From the NCBI GenBank assembly GCA_944472135.2, contig OX235264.1:88174319-88238318 (forward strand): 64,000 bases of DNA, read 5' to 3'. This document shows, piece by piece, positions 62,901-64,000 of this stretch (position 1 is its first letter; each line of letters opens with the position of its first letter). The notes under the pieces are model-generated. The model saw only the letters and a list, made by a program, of their open reading frames with translations. It was not told the origin of the DNA and searched no databases. Source of the stretch: Trichobilharzia regenti (lineage: Eukaryota > Platyhelminthes > Trematoda > Strigeidida > Schistosomatidae). A program made the position numbers and the translations under genes.

Positions 62901-63608
62901 TCCACTTGGACACAAAGGAACTGATAAAAATAATTATCTTCCGTCGAAAAGTACGATATAGTGAAATCCACTGACTAATTCAACTTTACCAAAAGGTTAT
63001 TCGGTTTGTTTAAGTCAGTTCTGAAGCCAATTAAGGTTGGATAGAAACTGAACTGTAAAGAGTTCACAATTAAAAATATGTTTTTAAATATTGTTAAATG
63101 TTTTGATATAAACTTGTAAAAAGGTGAACGAATAATGAGTTCGAAAGTGTTTACTGGTTGTAAAAGCATTCCGTTATAGCTACTTGTCTCTAAAAATCAA
63201 TGAAATCGTCGAAAAGTAAATTATGTCCCTAATCTTAAGCGACAGCTAATCAGCTGAGAGGACTGTTGAAAACATTTGTGCATTTCATTCCTTTGCAAAA
63301 GACGCAAAATCGCCTTTTGACGAGATAGTCAGTATACATATCAACATATAACTTACCTGTTTAGTGTCAAAATAACCGTCATTATCATCATCTGGATCAA
63401 CAATATCCGGAATACCATCACAATCATGATCTTGTTTGTGATCAGGAATACCATCATTATTCATGTCATCATCAACACTGTCTGGAACACCATCTCTATC
63501 AACATCTTGGAATAGATCGTCTGTTCCATCTCCATCTGAATCATAGTCCATACTATCTGGAATACCATCATTATCATCATCTTTGTCTAATGGATCAGGA
63601 ATACCATC
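18412..63608 (-). CDS. giant thrombospondin-type-3-like calcium-loop repeat protein, whole gene (5' end outside window)
   Basis: Join of 63608-63357, 58279-58216, 54668-54483, 45754-45569, 40505-39625, 37169-32120, 29010-28891, 26797-26621, 21490-21413, 20556-20410 and 18761-18412. This gives 7,491 nt (2,496 codons and a stop). Every junction is GT-AG and in phase. The protein is dominated by about 100 twelve-residue loops of the form DxDGDGIPDxLE, which resemble EF-hand-like calcium loops of thrombospondin type 3 repeats. Lysine/arginine-rich linkers alternate with them. A Lys/Ser/Thr-rich disordered segment is encoded at 39625-40505, and the C-terminus is an Asp/Glu-rich tail. I see no EGF, lectin, transmembrane or enzyme domain. 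A calcium-binding, probably extracellular role is inference, since the N-terminus is not in the window. I do not recognise a named gene. Confidence 0.85.
18762..20409. other. intron of the calcium-loop gene
   Basis: Non-coding apart from a family B SINE at 20088-20284. A (TC)n microsatellite lies at about 20055-20073. The rest is AT-rich and unrecognised. Confidence 0.55.
20088..20284 (-). mobile_element. tRNA-derived SINE, family B
   Basis: The minus-strand unit starts at the tRNA-like end (GGTGGCACAGTGGTTGGGAC, B box GGTTCGATCCCC). It continues through TTTGGGCTACCGATATCAC and ends in CTATCATCAAAATAG. It is very similar to the copies at 11141-11330 and 60255-60455. Confidence 0.8.
20410..20556 (-). 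CDS. calcium-loop repeat gene, exon
   Basis: 147 bp, phase 1 at both ends. Acceptor ATATCTAG|GA, donor ACAA|GTAAAT. It has two loops ([26 protein letters not shown]), then a basic segment [15 protein letters not shown]. The donor has a weaker consensus than the others, so this 3' boundary is the least certain of the set. Confidence 0.7.
21413..21490 (-). CDS. calcium-loop repeat gene, 78-bp exon
   Basis: Phase 1 at both ends. Acceptor GTTTAAAG|GT, donor GATG|GTAAAT. It reads [20 protein letters not shown] and then a partial loop DSDND. Confidence 0.75.
21640..21960 (+). repeat. unclassified dispersed repeat, copy 1
   Basis: It matches the reverse complement of 44405-44710 over about 300 bp (shared TATTTGGAATT, CGAAATTATGTACA, CTTCTACCCTTC, GATGAACGTCTCTTTATATA). 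The open frame here codes nothing I recognise. No terminal repeats are visible. Confidence 0.65.
22443..22554. repeat. 29-bp inverted repeat with 54-bp loop
   Basis: TTAGTTGTGTTCTCTGAGCT and the following AGTTGGTTT (22443-22471) match the reverse complement of 22526-22554 with a single mismatch. The transcript would form a strong hairpin. It could be a retroelement end. Confidence 0.75.
23100..23275 (-). mobile_element. tRNA-derived SINE, family C
   Basis: On the minus strand it starts GCATCGGTGGTTCAATGGTA, with a degraded B box and then a body with TAGTTTACCAGTCCACAGTA and CCCGGAAAAGACAG. It is related to the copies at 24000-24122, 31830-31995, 53693-53915 and 56310-56515. Confidence 0.65.
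24000..24122 (-). mobile_element. tRNA-derived SINE, family C
   Basis: The minus-strand unit starts TGCGTCAGTGGCACAGCGGT, followed by AGAGTGCTTGCTGGGG and then the family C body (CCACTCTAAGGTGGTAGTAG). It is decayed and the ends are approximate. Confidence 0.6.
24355..25460 (+). pseudogene. Penelope-like element, 5' terminal repeat + reverse transcriptase remnant
   Basis: 24355-24570 is a terminal sequence that recurs at 30400-30620. From 24735 the frame reads [20 protein letters not shown], the RT palm motif A region of PLEs. [12 protein letters not shown] (motif B region) and WWRFVDDIF (catalytic FVDD) follow. In later frames, [20 protein letters not shown] and [11 protein letters not shown]...RKEENL-like blocks belong to the connector before GIY-YIG. 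It has internal deletions and at least two frame breaks (near 25078 and 25260). It lies in an intron of the calcium-loop gene. Confidence 0.8.
25461..26620. other. intron sequence, nothing recognised
   Basis: AT-rich. A small (ATA)n run lies near 25508, a 9-bp-stem hairpin near 25791-25819 and a (TA)-rich tract near 25960. No coding signal. Confidence 0.5.
26621..26797 (-). CDS. calcium-loop repeat gene, exon
   Basis: 177 bp, phase 1 at both ends. Acceptor AAATTAG|AC, donor GATG|GTGAGT. It encodes five loop-like units ([57 protein letters not shown]). Confidence 0.82.
26798..28890. other. intron sequence, nothing recognised
   Basis: AT-rich with simple repeats, including (GTTT)n at about 28126-28146 and (CTTT)n near 28355. 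No gene or typed mobile element is seen. Confidence 0.5.
28891..29010 (-). CDS. calcium-loop repeat gene, exon
   Basis: 120 bp, phase 1 at both ends. Acceptor TTTTTCAG|TG, donor GAAG|GTATTT. It reads [20 protein letters not shown], then loops ending [11 protein letters not shown]. Confidence 0.82.
29011..30395. other. intron sequence, nothing recognised
   Basis: The short open frames here have no domain, and I see no repeat with a match elsewhere in the window. Confidence 0.5.
30400..31498 (-). pseudogene. Penelope-like element remnant (connector + GIY-YIG + terminal repeat)
   Basis: Read on the minus strand from 31490: the block [20 protein letters not shown], then [20 protein letters not shown] and [20 protein letters not shown] (31340-31180), then an Asn/Ser-rich stretch. 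At about 30890-30800 comes [20 protein letters not shown], a GIY-YIG-type nuclease core. The C-terminal part ([10 protein letters not shown], then a [16 protein letters not shown] block) runs to about 30650. The terminal sequence at 30400-30620 matches 24355-24570. The RT core is missing. It meets an oppositely oriented PLE piece at about 31499. Confidence 0.78.
31500..31710 (+). pseudogene. Penelope-like element piece, inverted relative to its neighbour
   Basis: It reads [20 protein letters not shown] and then [20 protein letters not shown], the same connector region as at 25090-25200 and 31395-31490 but on the plus strand. It ends at a family B SINE. Confidence 0.75.
31711..31828 (-). mobile_element. 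tRNA-derived SINE, family B (3'-truncated)
   Basis: The tRNA-like start TGCGTCGGTAGCACAGCGGT is at 31828, the B box GGTTCGATC-like is degraded, and the body ends at TTTGGGCTACCGATATCAC. Confidence 0.75.
31830..31995 (-). mobile_element. SINE remnant, family C
   Basis: The minus-strand unit carries ATAGTGTAGACAGCTTAGTG, then a degraded B box. The body is CTCGTTAAGCTGGTAATAAG and CCGGTAAACAGGGGAGG, as in other family C copies. It sits back to back with the family B SINE, next to the giant exon. Confidence 0.55.
32120..37169 (-). CDS. calcium-loop repeat gene, giant 5,050-bp exon
   Basis: It enters at phase 0 (acceptor TTCACCTAG|ACA) and leaves at phase 1 (donor AAAT|GTACGT), open throughout (1,683 codons). 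It starts [17 protein letters not shown] with a pair of cysteines. About 12 loops follow, then thirteen near-identical 63-residue units (34087-36543), then about 36 diverged loops. Those are mostly grouped in fours and separated by basic linkers containing FSP[KRNQ]. In the C-terminal third the loops become less regular ([23 protein letters not shown]). The whole is strongly acidic with lysine/arginine-rich linkers. Such a long intact frame, through sequence so repetitive, argues that it is translated. Confidence 0.88.
34087..36660 (-). repeat. coding tandem array, 13 x 189 bp (63 aa) plus a partial unit
   Basis: The linker segment recurs every 189 bp from 34229 to 36497 (13 starts). Each unit encodes a basic linker ([17 protein letters not shown]) followed by four 12-residue loops ending DGDGIPNYL. 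Unit differences that I can see are one A/G site in a glycine codon (GGC or GGT) and one C/T site in a proline codon (at 36314). Both are silent. A partial linker-less unit precedes the array at 36544-36660. Confidence 0.93.
37170..38540. other. intron sequence, nothing recognised
   Basis: The intron between the giant exon and the 881-bp exon begins here. No coding or repeat signal is seen in this part. Confidence 0.5.
38543..38785. mobile_element. head-to-head SINE dimer, family A (tRNA parts deleted)
   Basis: A minus-strand tail unit (38543-38636, beginning with the full 3' tail GGTTACAGGACTTCATCATG) faces a plus-strand unit (38637-38785) that ends CTCATGATGAAATC. The plus unit keeps a degraded B box and a hammerhead-like segment. 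No clear target duplication was found. Confidence 0.75.
38672..38724 (+). ncRNA. hammerhead-ribozyme-like core, both core boxes intact
   Basis: CTGATGA (38680-38686), stem II GTCCCGAACTCGGAC and GAAA (38705-38708) are followed by TAGCTGACGAGTACT. Stem II is a perfect GTCC/GGAC or longer pairing (GAGTCC with a G-rich partner). Stem III would be very short, as in hammerheads that act as dimers. The usual GTC cleavage triplet is changed (GAC) in this copy. Confidence 0.5.
38947..38977. repeat. (TA)n microsatellite
   Basis: About 15 uninterrupted TA repeats. Confidence 0.9.
39010..39375 (+). pseudogene. Penelope-like element 3' fragment (GIY-YIG onward)
   Basis: It reads [20 protein letters not shown], a GIY-YIG core with YIG changed to CIG. 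After a gap it reads [13 protein letters not shown] and [20 protein letters not shown], the PLE C-terminal region. The frame changes more than once. Confidence 0.72.
39625..40505 (-). CDS. calcium-loop repeat gene, exon for the Lys/Ser/Thr-rich disordered region
   Basis: 881 bp, entering at phase 1 and leaving at phase 0. Acceptor ATCTTAG|GT, donor AAAAAG|GTTAGA. It opens with the end of a loop and one more ([20 protein letters not shown]). A conserved-looking basic segment follows ([33 protein letters not shown]). A long low-complexity stretch rich in Lys, Ser, Thr, Pro and Gly comes next. The end has a short hydrophobic patch ([14 protein letters not shown]) and a lysine run. No known domain is seen. 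It breaks the repeat array into an N-terminal and a main part. Confidence 0.8.
41384..42163. mobile_element. nested non-autonomous Merlin-like element carrying telomere repeats
   Basis: This 780-bp element has terminal inverted repeats (GGCGAAGTTTAAGAATAGGG at the left, and its exact reverse complement at the right end 42163; identity extends through TCCCAA). It is flanked by the perfect 8-bp duplication CTCCCAGT (41376-41383 and 42164-42171). It has no ORF. It is called Merlin-like from the 8-bp duplication, the GG start and the TIR resemblance to the host element. Its interior contains the telomere tract at 41793-41945. Confidence 0.85.
41793..41945. repeat. interstitial telomere repeat (CCCTAA)n
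   Basis: About 25 copies of CCCTAA, with occasional slips (CCTAA, CCGTAA, CCCTAAA). It lies entirely inside the nested element. Confidence 0.97.
43117..43420. mobile_element. head-to-head SINE dimer, family A variant
   Basis: The left arm on the minus strand (tRNA-like boxes at 43175-43250, tail at 43120-43150 with CGGATTGATATCAG) faces a plus-strand arm (43300-43420, hammerhead-like then ATGGTTCTCTAAGTGATGTC). The outer ends are inverted copies (TTTCAGGTT..AAC..CGGATTGA). The Merlin element is inserted at the left arm's outer end. Confidence 0.7.
43300..43350 (+). ncRNA. degraded hammerhead-ribozyme-like core
   Basis: CCGATGA (for CTGATGA), stem II GTCTCAAACTAGAAC and then GAAAAATCTGCCCAGTGC. 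GAAA is kept but the other core box has one change. Confidence 0.35.
43853..43990 (+). mobile_element. tRNA-derived SINE-like unit, family D
   Basis: An A box-like AATAGCTCAGTGGTAAC and a B box-like GGGTTCGAATC, spaced as in a tRNA gene. The acceptor and anticodon stems do not fold cleanly, so it is not a functional tRNA. A unique body follows, and then the PLE-end-like unit at 43990-44165. Confidence 0.6.
43990..44165. repeat. PLE-terminus-like short element
   Basis: It shares TGATAAATCACA(C/T)AGTGTTGTA...GATGACGTTTCGAGCACAAA with 61855-62015. It resembles the terminal sequences of the PLE pieces at 24365 and 30415 (GATGACGTTTCGAACACAAT). The outer parts are inverted: ATAAGATTTTATTTTGAT and its reverse complement. 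Confidence 0.6.
44405..44710 (-). repeat. unclassified dispersed repeat, copy 2
   Basis: The reverse complement matches 21640-21960 over about 300 bp. No protein is recognised. Confidence 0.65.
44815..45348. mobile_element. head-to-head SINE dimer (family A) with 13-bp target duplication
   Basis: The minus-strand unit (44815 to about 44996) and plus-strand unit (about 45095-45348) flank a unique centre (44997-45095). The right unit has intact tRNA-like boxes (GTGGCTTAATGGTATAC, GGTTCGAATCCCGG). The duplication AAAAAAGTGTTTA is at 44802-44814 and 45349-45361. The left end carries the complete 3' tail (TTGGTTTGTAGGGATTTGAT inverted), while the right end is shortened, as in the 10248-10729 dimer. 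Confidence 0.88.
45246..45298 (+). ncRNA. hammerhead-ribozyme-like core, one core base changed
   Basis: CTGGTGA (for CTGATGA), stem II GTCCCAAACTAGGAC, GAAA intact, then CAGCTGTCCAGTACT with a GTC cleavage triplet and a self-complementary CAGCTG as a minimal stem III. Confidence 0.5.
45569..45754 (-). CDS. calcium-loop repeat gene, exon
   Basis: 186 bp, phase 1 at both ends. Acceptor CATTTCAG|CT, donor ATG|GTAAAG. It reads [18 protein letters not shown] and then four loops ([38 protein letters not shown]). Confidence 0.82.
45755..48690. other. intron sequence, nothing recognised
   Basis: No coding segment in phase with the calcium-loop gene and no typed repeat. Short open frames, for example at 47043-47279, have no domain. 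Confidence 0.45.
48691..50264 (-). mobile_element. Penelope-like element bounded by inverted terminal repeats
   Basis: The left end (48691-48906, starting GAAGAATATTCTTTTC) is matched in inverted orientation by the right end (about 50030-50264) over about 210 bp. Shared blocks include GTTATGCGG(C/T)GGATATATTTC, TTTTTACGTAGAATAA and TTTTTGTGACAAACGTCGTG. Between them is a minus-strand PLE ORF lacking the RT core. Confidence 0.82.
49148..50039 (-). pseudogene. PLE ORF fragment: connector + GIY-YIG endonuclease
   Basis: From 50039 it reads [20 protein letters not shown] and [15 protein letters not shown] (connector). Next come [20 protein letters not shown] and VRLRVREHL (GIY-YIG core with YIG, Arg and Glu-His seen). 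After a frameshift near 49490 it continues [20 protein letters not shown] and [20 protein letters not shown] to the end. The reverse transcriptase is absent, yet both terminal repeats remain. Confidence 0.82.
50265..51440. other. intron sequence, nothing recognised
   Basis: AT-rich, no gene or typed repeat. Confidence 0.5.
51445..51825 (+). pseudogene. RTE-clade LINE 3' end
   Basis: It reads [20 protein letters not shown] and [16 protein letters not shown]. After frame changes it follows the usual [19 protein letters not shown] order up to SEALCSSRS. This is the extreme C-terminus of an RTE-type ORF. The 3' tail CTGAAGCCCTATGTTCCTCT is shared with family C SINEs. Confidence 0.75.
51826..52840. 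other. intron sequence, nothing recognised
   Basis: AT-rich non-coding sequence. Confidence 0.5.
52844..53430 (-). pseudogene. Penelope-like element 3' fragment
   Basis: On the minus strand from 53430 it reads [24 protein letters not shown] GIY-YIG remains, then [20 protein letters not shown] and [20 protein letters not shown], close to the copy at 49148. At 52844-52886 there is a piece of the PLE terminal repeat (AAGAATATTCTTTTCGATAA). Confidence 0.75.
53693..53915 (+). mobile_element. tRNA-derived SINE, family C
   Basis: The best family C copy. It starts ACGCGTTGGTGGTTCAGTGG with B box GGGTTCGATCCCC, then the body AGCCAGTAGTAAGCCTAGTT and the tail GAAGCCCTATTTTCCACTAG. That tail resembles the RTE end at 51790-51815. 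Confidence 0.78.
53932..54085 (+). mobile_element. SINE family A, 5'-truncated
   Basis: It starts at the B box (CTGGGTTCGCACCC). It then has a degraded hammerhead segment (CTGTAAAGAGTGCC...GGACGAAACAGC). It ends with the complete tail CTCTAACCAATC...CCCTACAAACCAGTACTT, which defines the family's true 3' end. Confidence 0.72.
54483..54668 (-). CDS. calcium-loop repeat gene, exon
   Basis: 186 bp, phase 1 at both ends. Acceptor TTTTTCAG|AT, donor CCAG|GTAATA. It reads [18 protein letters not shown], two further DGDGIPD-type loops, then a non-repeat segment [15 protein letters not shown]. Confidence 0.82.
54669..55660. other. intron sequence, nothing recognised
   Basis: The stretch 55250-55560 is less AT-rich and may be old transposon sequence, but I could not type it. 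Confidence 0.4.
55670..55850 (-). pseudogene. RTE-like LINE fragment
   Basis: The minus strand reads KVTFSYPGST, then [19 protein letters not shown] and MWKPAALRM, a decayed version of the FxYLGSxVSxDGxxDxDVxxRIGKAR block that follows the RT core. Confidence 0.55.
55851..56040 (+). mobile_element. SINE family A variant, single copy
   Basis: A degraded tRNA-like part (CGCCTTGTAACCGGAAGGTG) and a hammerhead-like segment (GTCGATGATCGCAAACTAGGATGAAACAG) with GAAA kept. The tail is ATGGTTATCGAACTGATATACATCCATGATC, the variant tail also seen at 43400 and 58980. Confidence 0.65.
56310..56515 (+). mobile_element. SINE remnant, family C
   Basis: Degraded promoter boxes (TAGTCGTAGAATGCTCGCC, GTGATCCAATTCCC). 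The body is CAGCCGGCAGTAAGCCCGGA and the tail GAAGCCTTATATTCCACTTG. Confidence 0.6.
56516..58215. other. intron sequence, nothing recognised
   Basis: An open frame at 57289-57582 has no domain and poor codon structure. A SINE B-box-like CGATCATTGATCGAACCC lies near 57655. No gene seen. Confidence 0.45.
58216..58279 (-). CDS. calcium-loop repeat gene, 64-bp exon
   Basis: Acceptor AATAG|GATAGT, donor CCAG|GTGAG. It reads [21 protein letters not shown] and then a split Asp. It enters at phase 0 and leaves at phase 1, and it sets the phase that the following exons share. Confidence 0.75.
58785..59007. mobile_element. short SINE dimer with inverted arms, family A variant
   Basis: The left arm GATTAG..CGACCACGGATTAATATCC..TTAGAGAACCATTG is mirrored at the right end (CAATGGTTCTCTAACTGATATC..CCATGG..CTAATC). 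Between them are a truncated tRNA-like part and a hammerhead-like segment (GTCGATGAGTTCC...GATGAAACAG). Confidence 0.65.
59008..60250. other. intron sequence with faint SINE remains
   Basis: 59590-59740 looks like a decayed family C SINE (GCAGCTAGTAAGCTCGAAAA). The remainder is unrecognised. Confidence 0.4.
60255..60455 (+). mobile_element. tRNA-derived SINE, family B
   Basis: It starts CGGTGCGTCGGTGGCACAGT with B box GGTTCGATCCCC, then the body TTTGGGCTACCGATATCTAT and an A-rich end (AAAATAATAAAAAAATAAAA). It is the best plus-strand copy in the window. Confidence 0.82.
60498..60837 (-). repeat. solo LTR (gypsy type), minus orientation
   Basis: Read on the minus strand it starts TGTGGTGAAAGCTGACTGC and ends CTGCCATTACA, with AATAAA near its end. 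It is homologous to the LTR at 1819-2125. No internal element sequence is adjacent. Confidence 0.75.
61022..61376 (+). repeat. solo LTR (gypsy type), plus orientation
   Basis: It starts TGTGCTGAGAGTTGTC and ends TCTGTCGTTACA, with AATAAA near 61335. It faces the LTR at 60498-60837 across a 184-bp unrelated spacer. Confidence 0.75.
61377..62349. other. intron sequence with one PLE-terminus-like element
   Basis: Only the unit at 61855-62015 is recognised. The rest is AT-rich. Confidence 0.5.
61855..62015. repeat. PLE-terminus-like short element
   Basis: Homologous to 43990-44165. Arms GATAAGATTTTATTTTGAT / ATCAAAATAAAATCTTAT flank TCACACAGTGTTGTACAG and GATGACGTTTCGAGCACAAA. The flank CCACAGTGCCCAAGTTTTAT also occurs, inverted, next to the other copy. 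Confidence 0.6.
62350..62845 (+). pseudogene. CR1/Jockey-like LINE 3' fragment (best copy)
   Basis: An open frame reads [59 protein letters not shown] and [19 protein letters not shown] to a stop at 62786. This is the typical C-terminus of CR1/Jockey-type RT ORFs. RT motifs upstream are lost. The 3' tail CAATAAATCTGAAATCTC is shared with 7399-7416. Confidence 0.8.
62846..63356. other. intron sequence, nothing recognised
   Basis: AT-rich, no feature seen apart from the adjoining exon. Confidence 0.5.
63357..63608 (-). CDS. calcium-loop repeat gene, first exon in window
   Basis: 252 bp, phase 0 at both ends. Acceptor TTTTTCAG|GAT, donor ACAG|GTAAGT. It starts [19 protein letters not shown] and contains about six loops, ending DTKQ. 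Because it opens in the middle of a repeat, at least one more exon must lie upstream of the window. Confidence 0.8.
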
Positions 63609-64000
63609 CTGAAAAATGAAACAACAAAAATAATTTTCTGATAGTTAAAACGTTTAACTACTGAAATAATTAAAAGTAGACAAATACTCAGTATAAATGG
63701 CTAACACTTCAATGCAGTAACGTGAATTTCATTCCATTAGCTGGTATATATGTATACGTGTGTACGGATTATGCATGGGAAATTGTGATTAGTACCATAT
63801 TTAATTATAGTTATGTTTTAGTAGTTTACACACAATAAAAAGTGTTTCTTTTTAGTAATATCTGGAATTAGAAAAACAATTCCAACAGTTGGTGTGAACA
63901 CGCGCAGTAATTTTGCTCGAAATATTACCAAAATGAAAAAAAATTATCATCATACGTAAAATAGTGAAATATAATTATCATTAATTTGTTCTATGCCACA
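63609..64000. other. start of the next upstream intron
   Basis: No further repeat-encoding exon is seen before the right edge, so the 5' end of the calcium-loop gene lies beyond it. Confidence 0.55.

Overview
The window is eukaryotic, AT-rich and intron-containing. It looks like a blood fluke (Schistosoma-type) nuclear genome. The evidence is the mix of repeats: a Merlin DNA transposon, Penelope-like elements (PLEs), RTE-clade and CR1/Jockey-like LINE fragments, a Ty3/gypsy element, tRNA-derived SINEs that carry hammerhead-ribozyme-like cores (like the schistosome Sm-alpha family), and TTAGGG-type telomere repeats. I cannot name the species from sequence alone.

Only two host genes are supported. 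(1) A prefoldin subunit 2 gene lies on the + strand in three exons (7485-7618, 13088-13211, 13258-13428; 142 aa). Its 5.5-kb first intron holds an RTE retrotransposon that itself carries SINE insertions. (2) A very large gene on the - strand runs from beyond the right edge down to a stop codon at 18412. I reconstructed eleven exons whose splice sites and phases all agree (2,496 codons in the window). It encodes an extremely acidic protein made of roughly 100 copies of a 12-residue DxDGDGIPDxLE calcium-loop-like repeat, of the thrombospondin type 3 kind. One exon of 5,050 bp carries thirteen near-identical 189-bp (63-residue) units. The 5' end, with any signal peptide, is outside the window. 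The two genes converge.

Layout: 1-7.4 kb, decayed retroelements (gypsy pol with 3' LTR, RTE, PLE, CR1-like LINE). 7.5-13.4 kb, prefoldin 2 with RTE and SINE insertions in intron 1. 13.4-18.4 kb, intergenic with a second RTE copy. 18.4-63.6 kb, the calcium-loop repeat gene, with introns full of transposons. The most notable of these are a Merlin element with perfect 8-bp target duplications (41182-43108), a nested Merlin-like element that carries about 150 bp of telomere repeat (41384-42163), head-to-head SINE dimers with perfect 13-14 bp target duplications, and a PLE remnant bounded by inverted terminal repeats of about 210 bp.

The best candidates for something undescribed are the repeat protein with its homogenised coding array, the telomere-carrying mobile element, and the inverted-dimer hammerhead SINEs.
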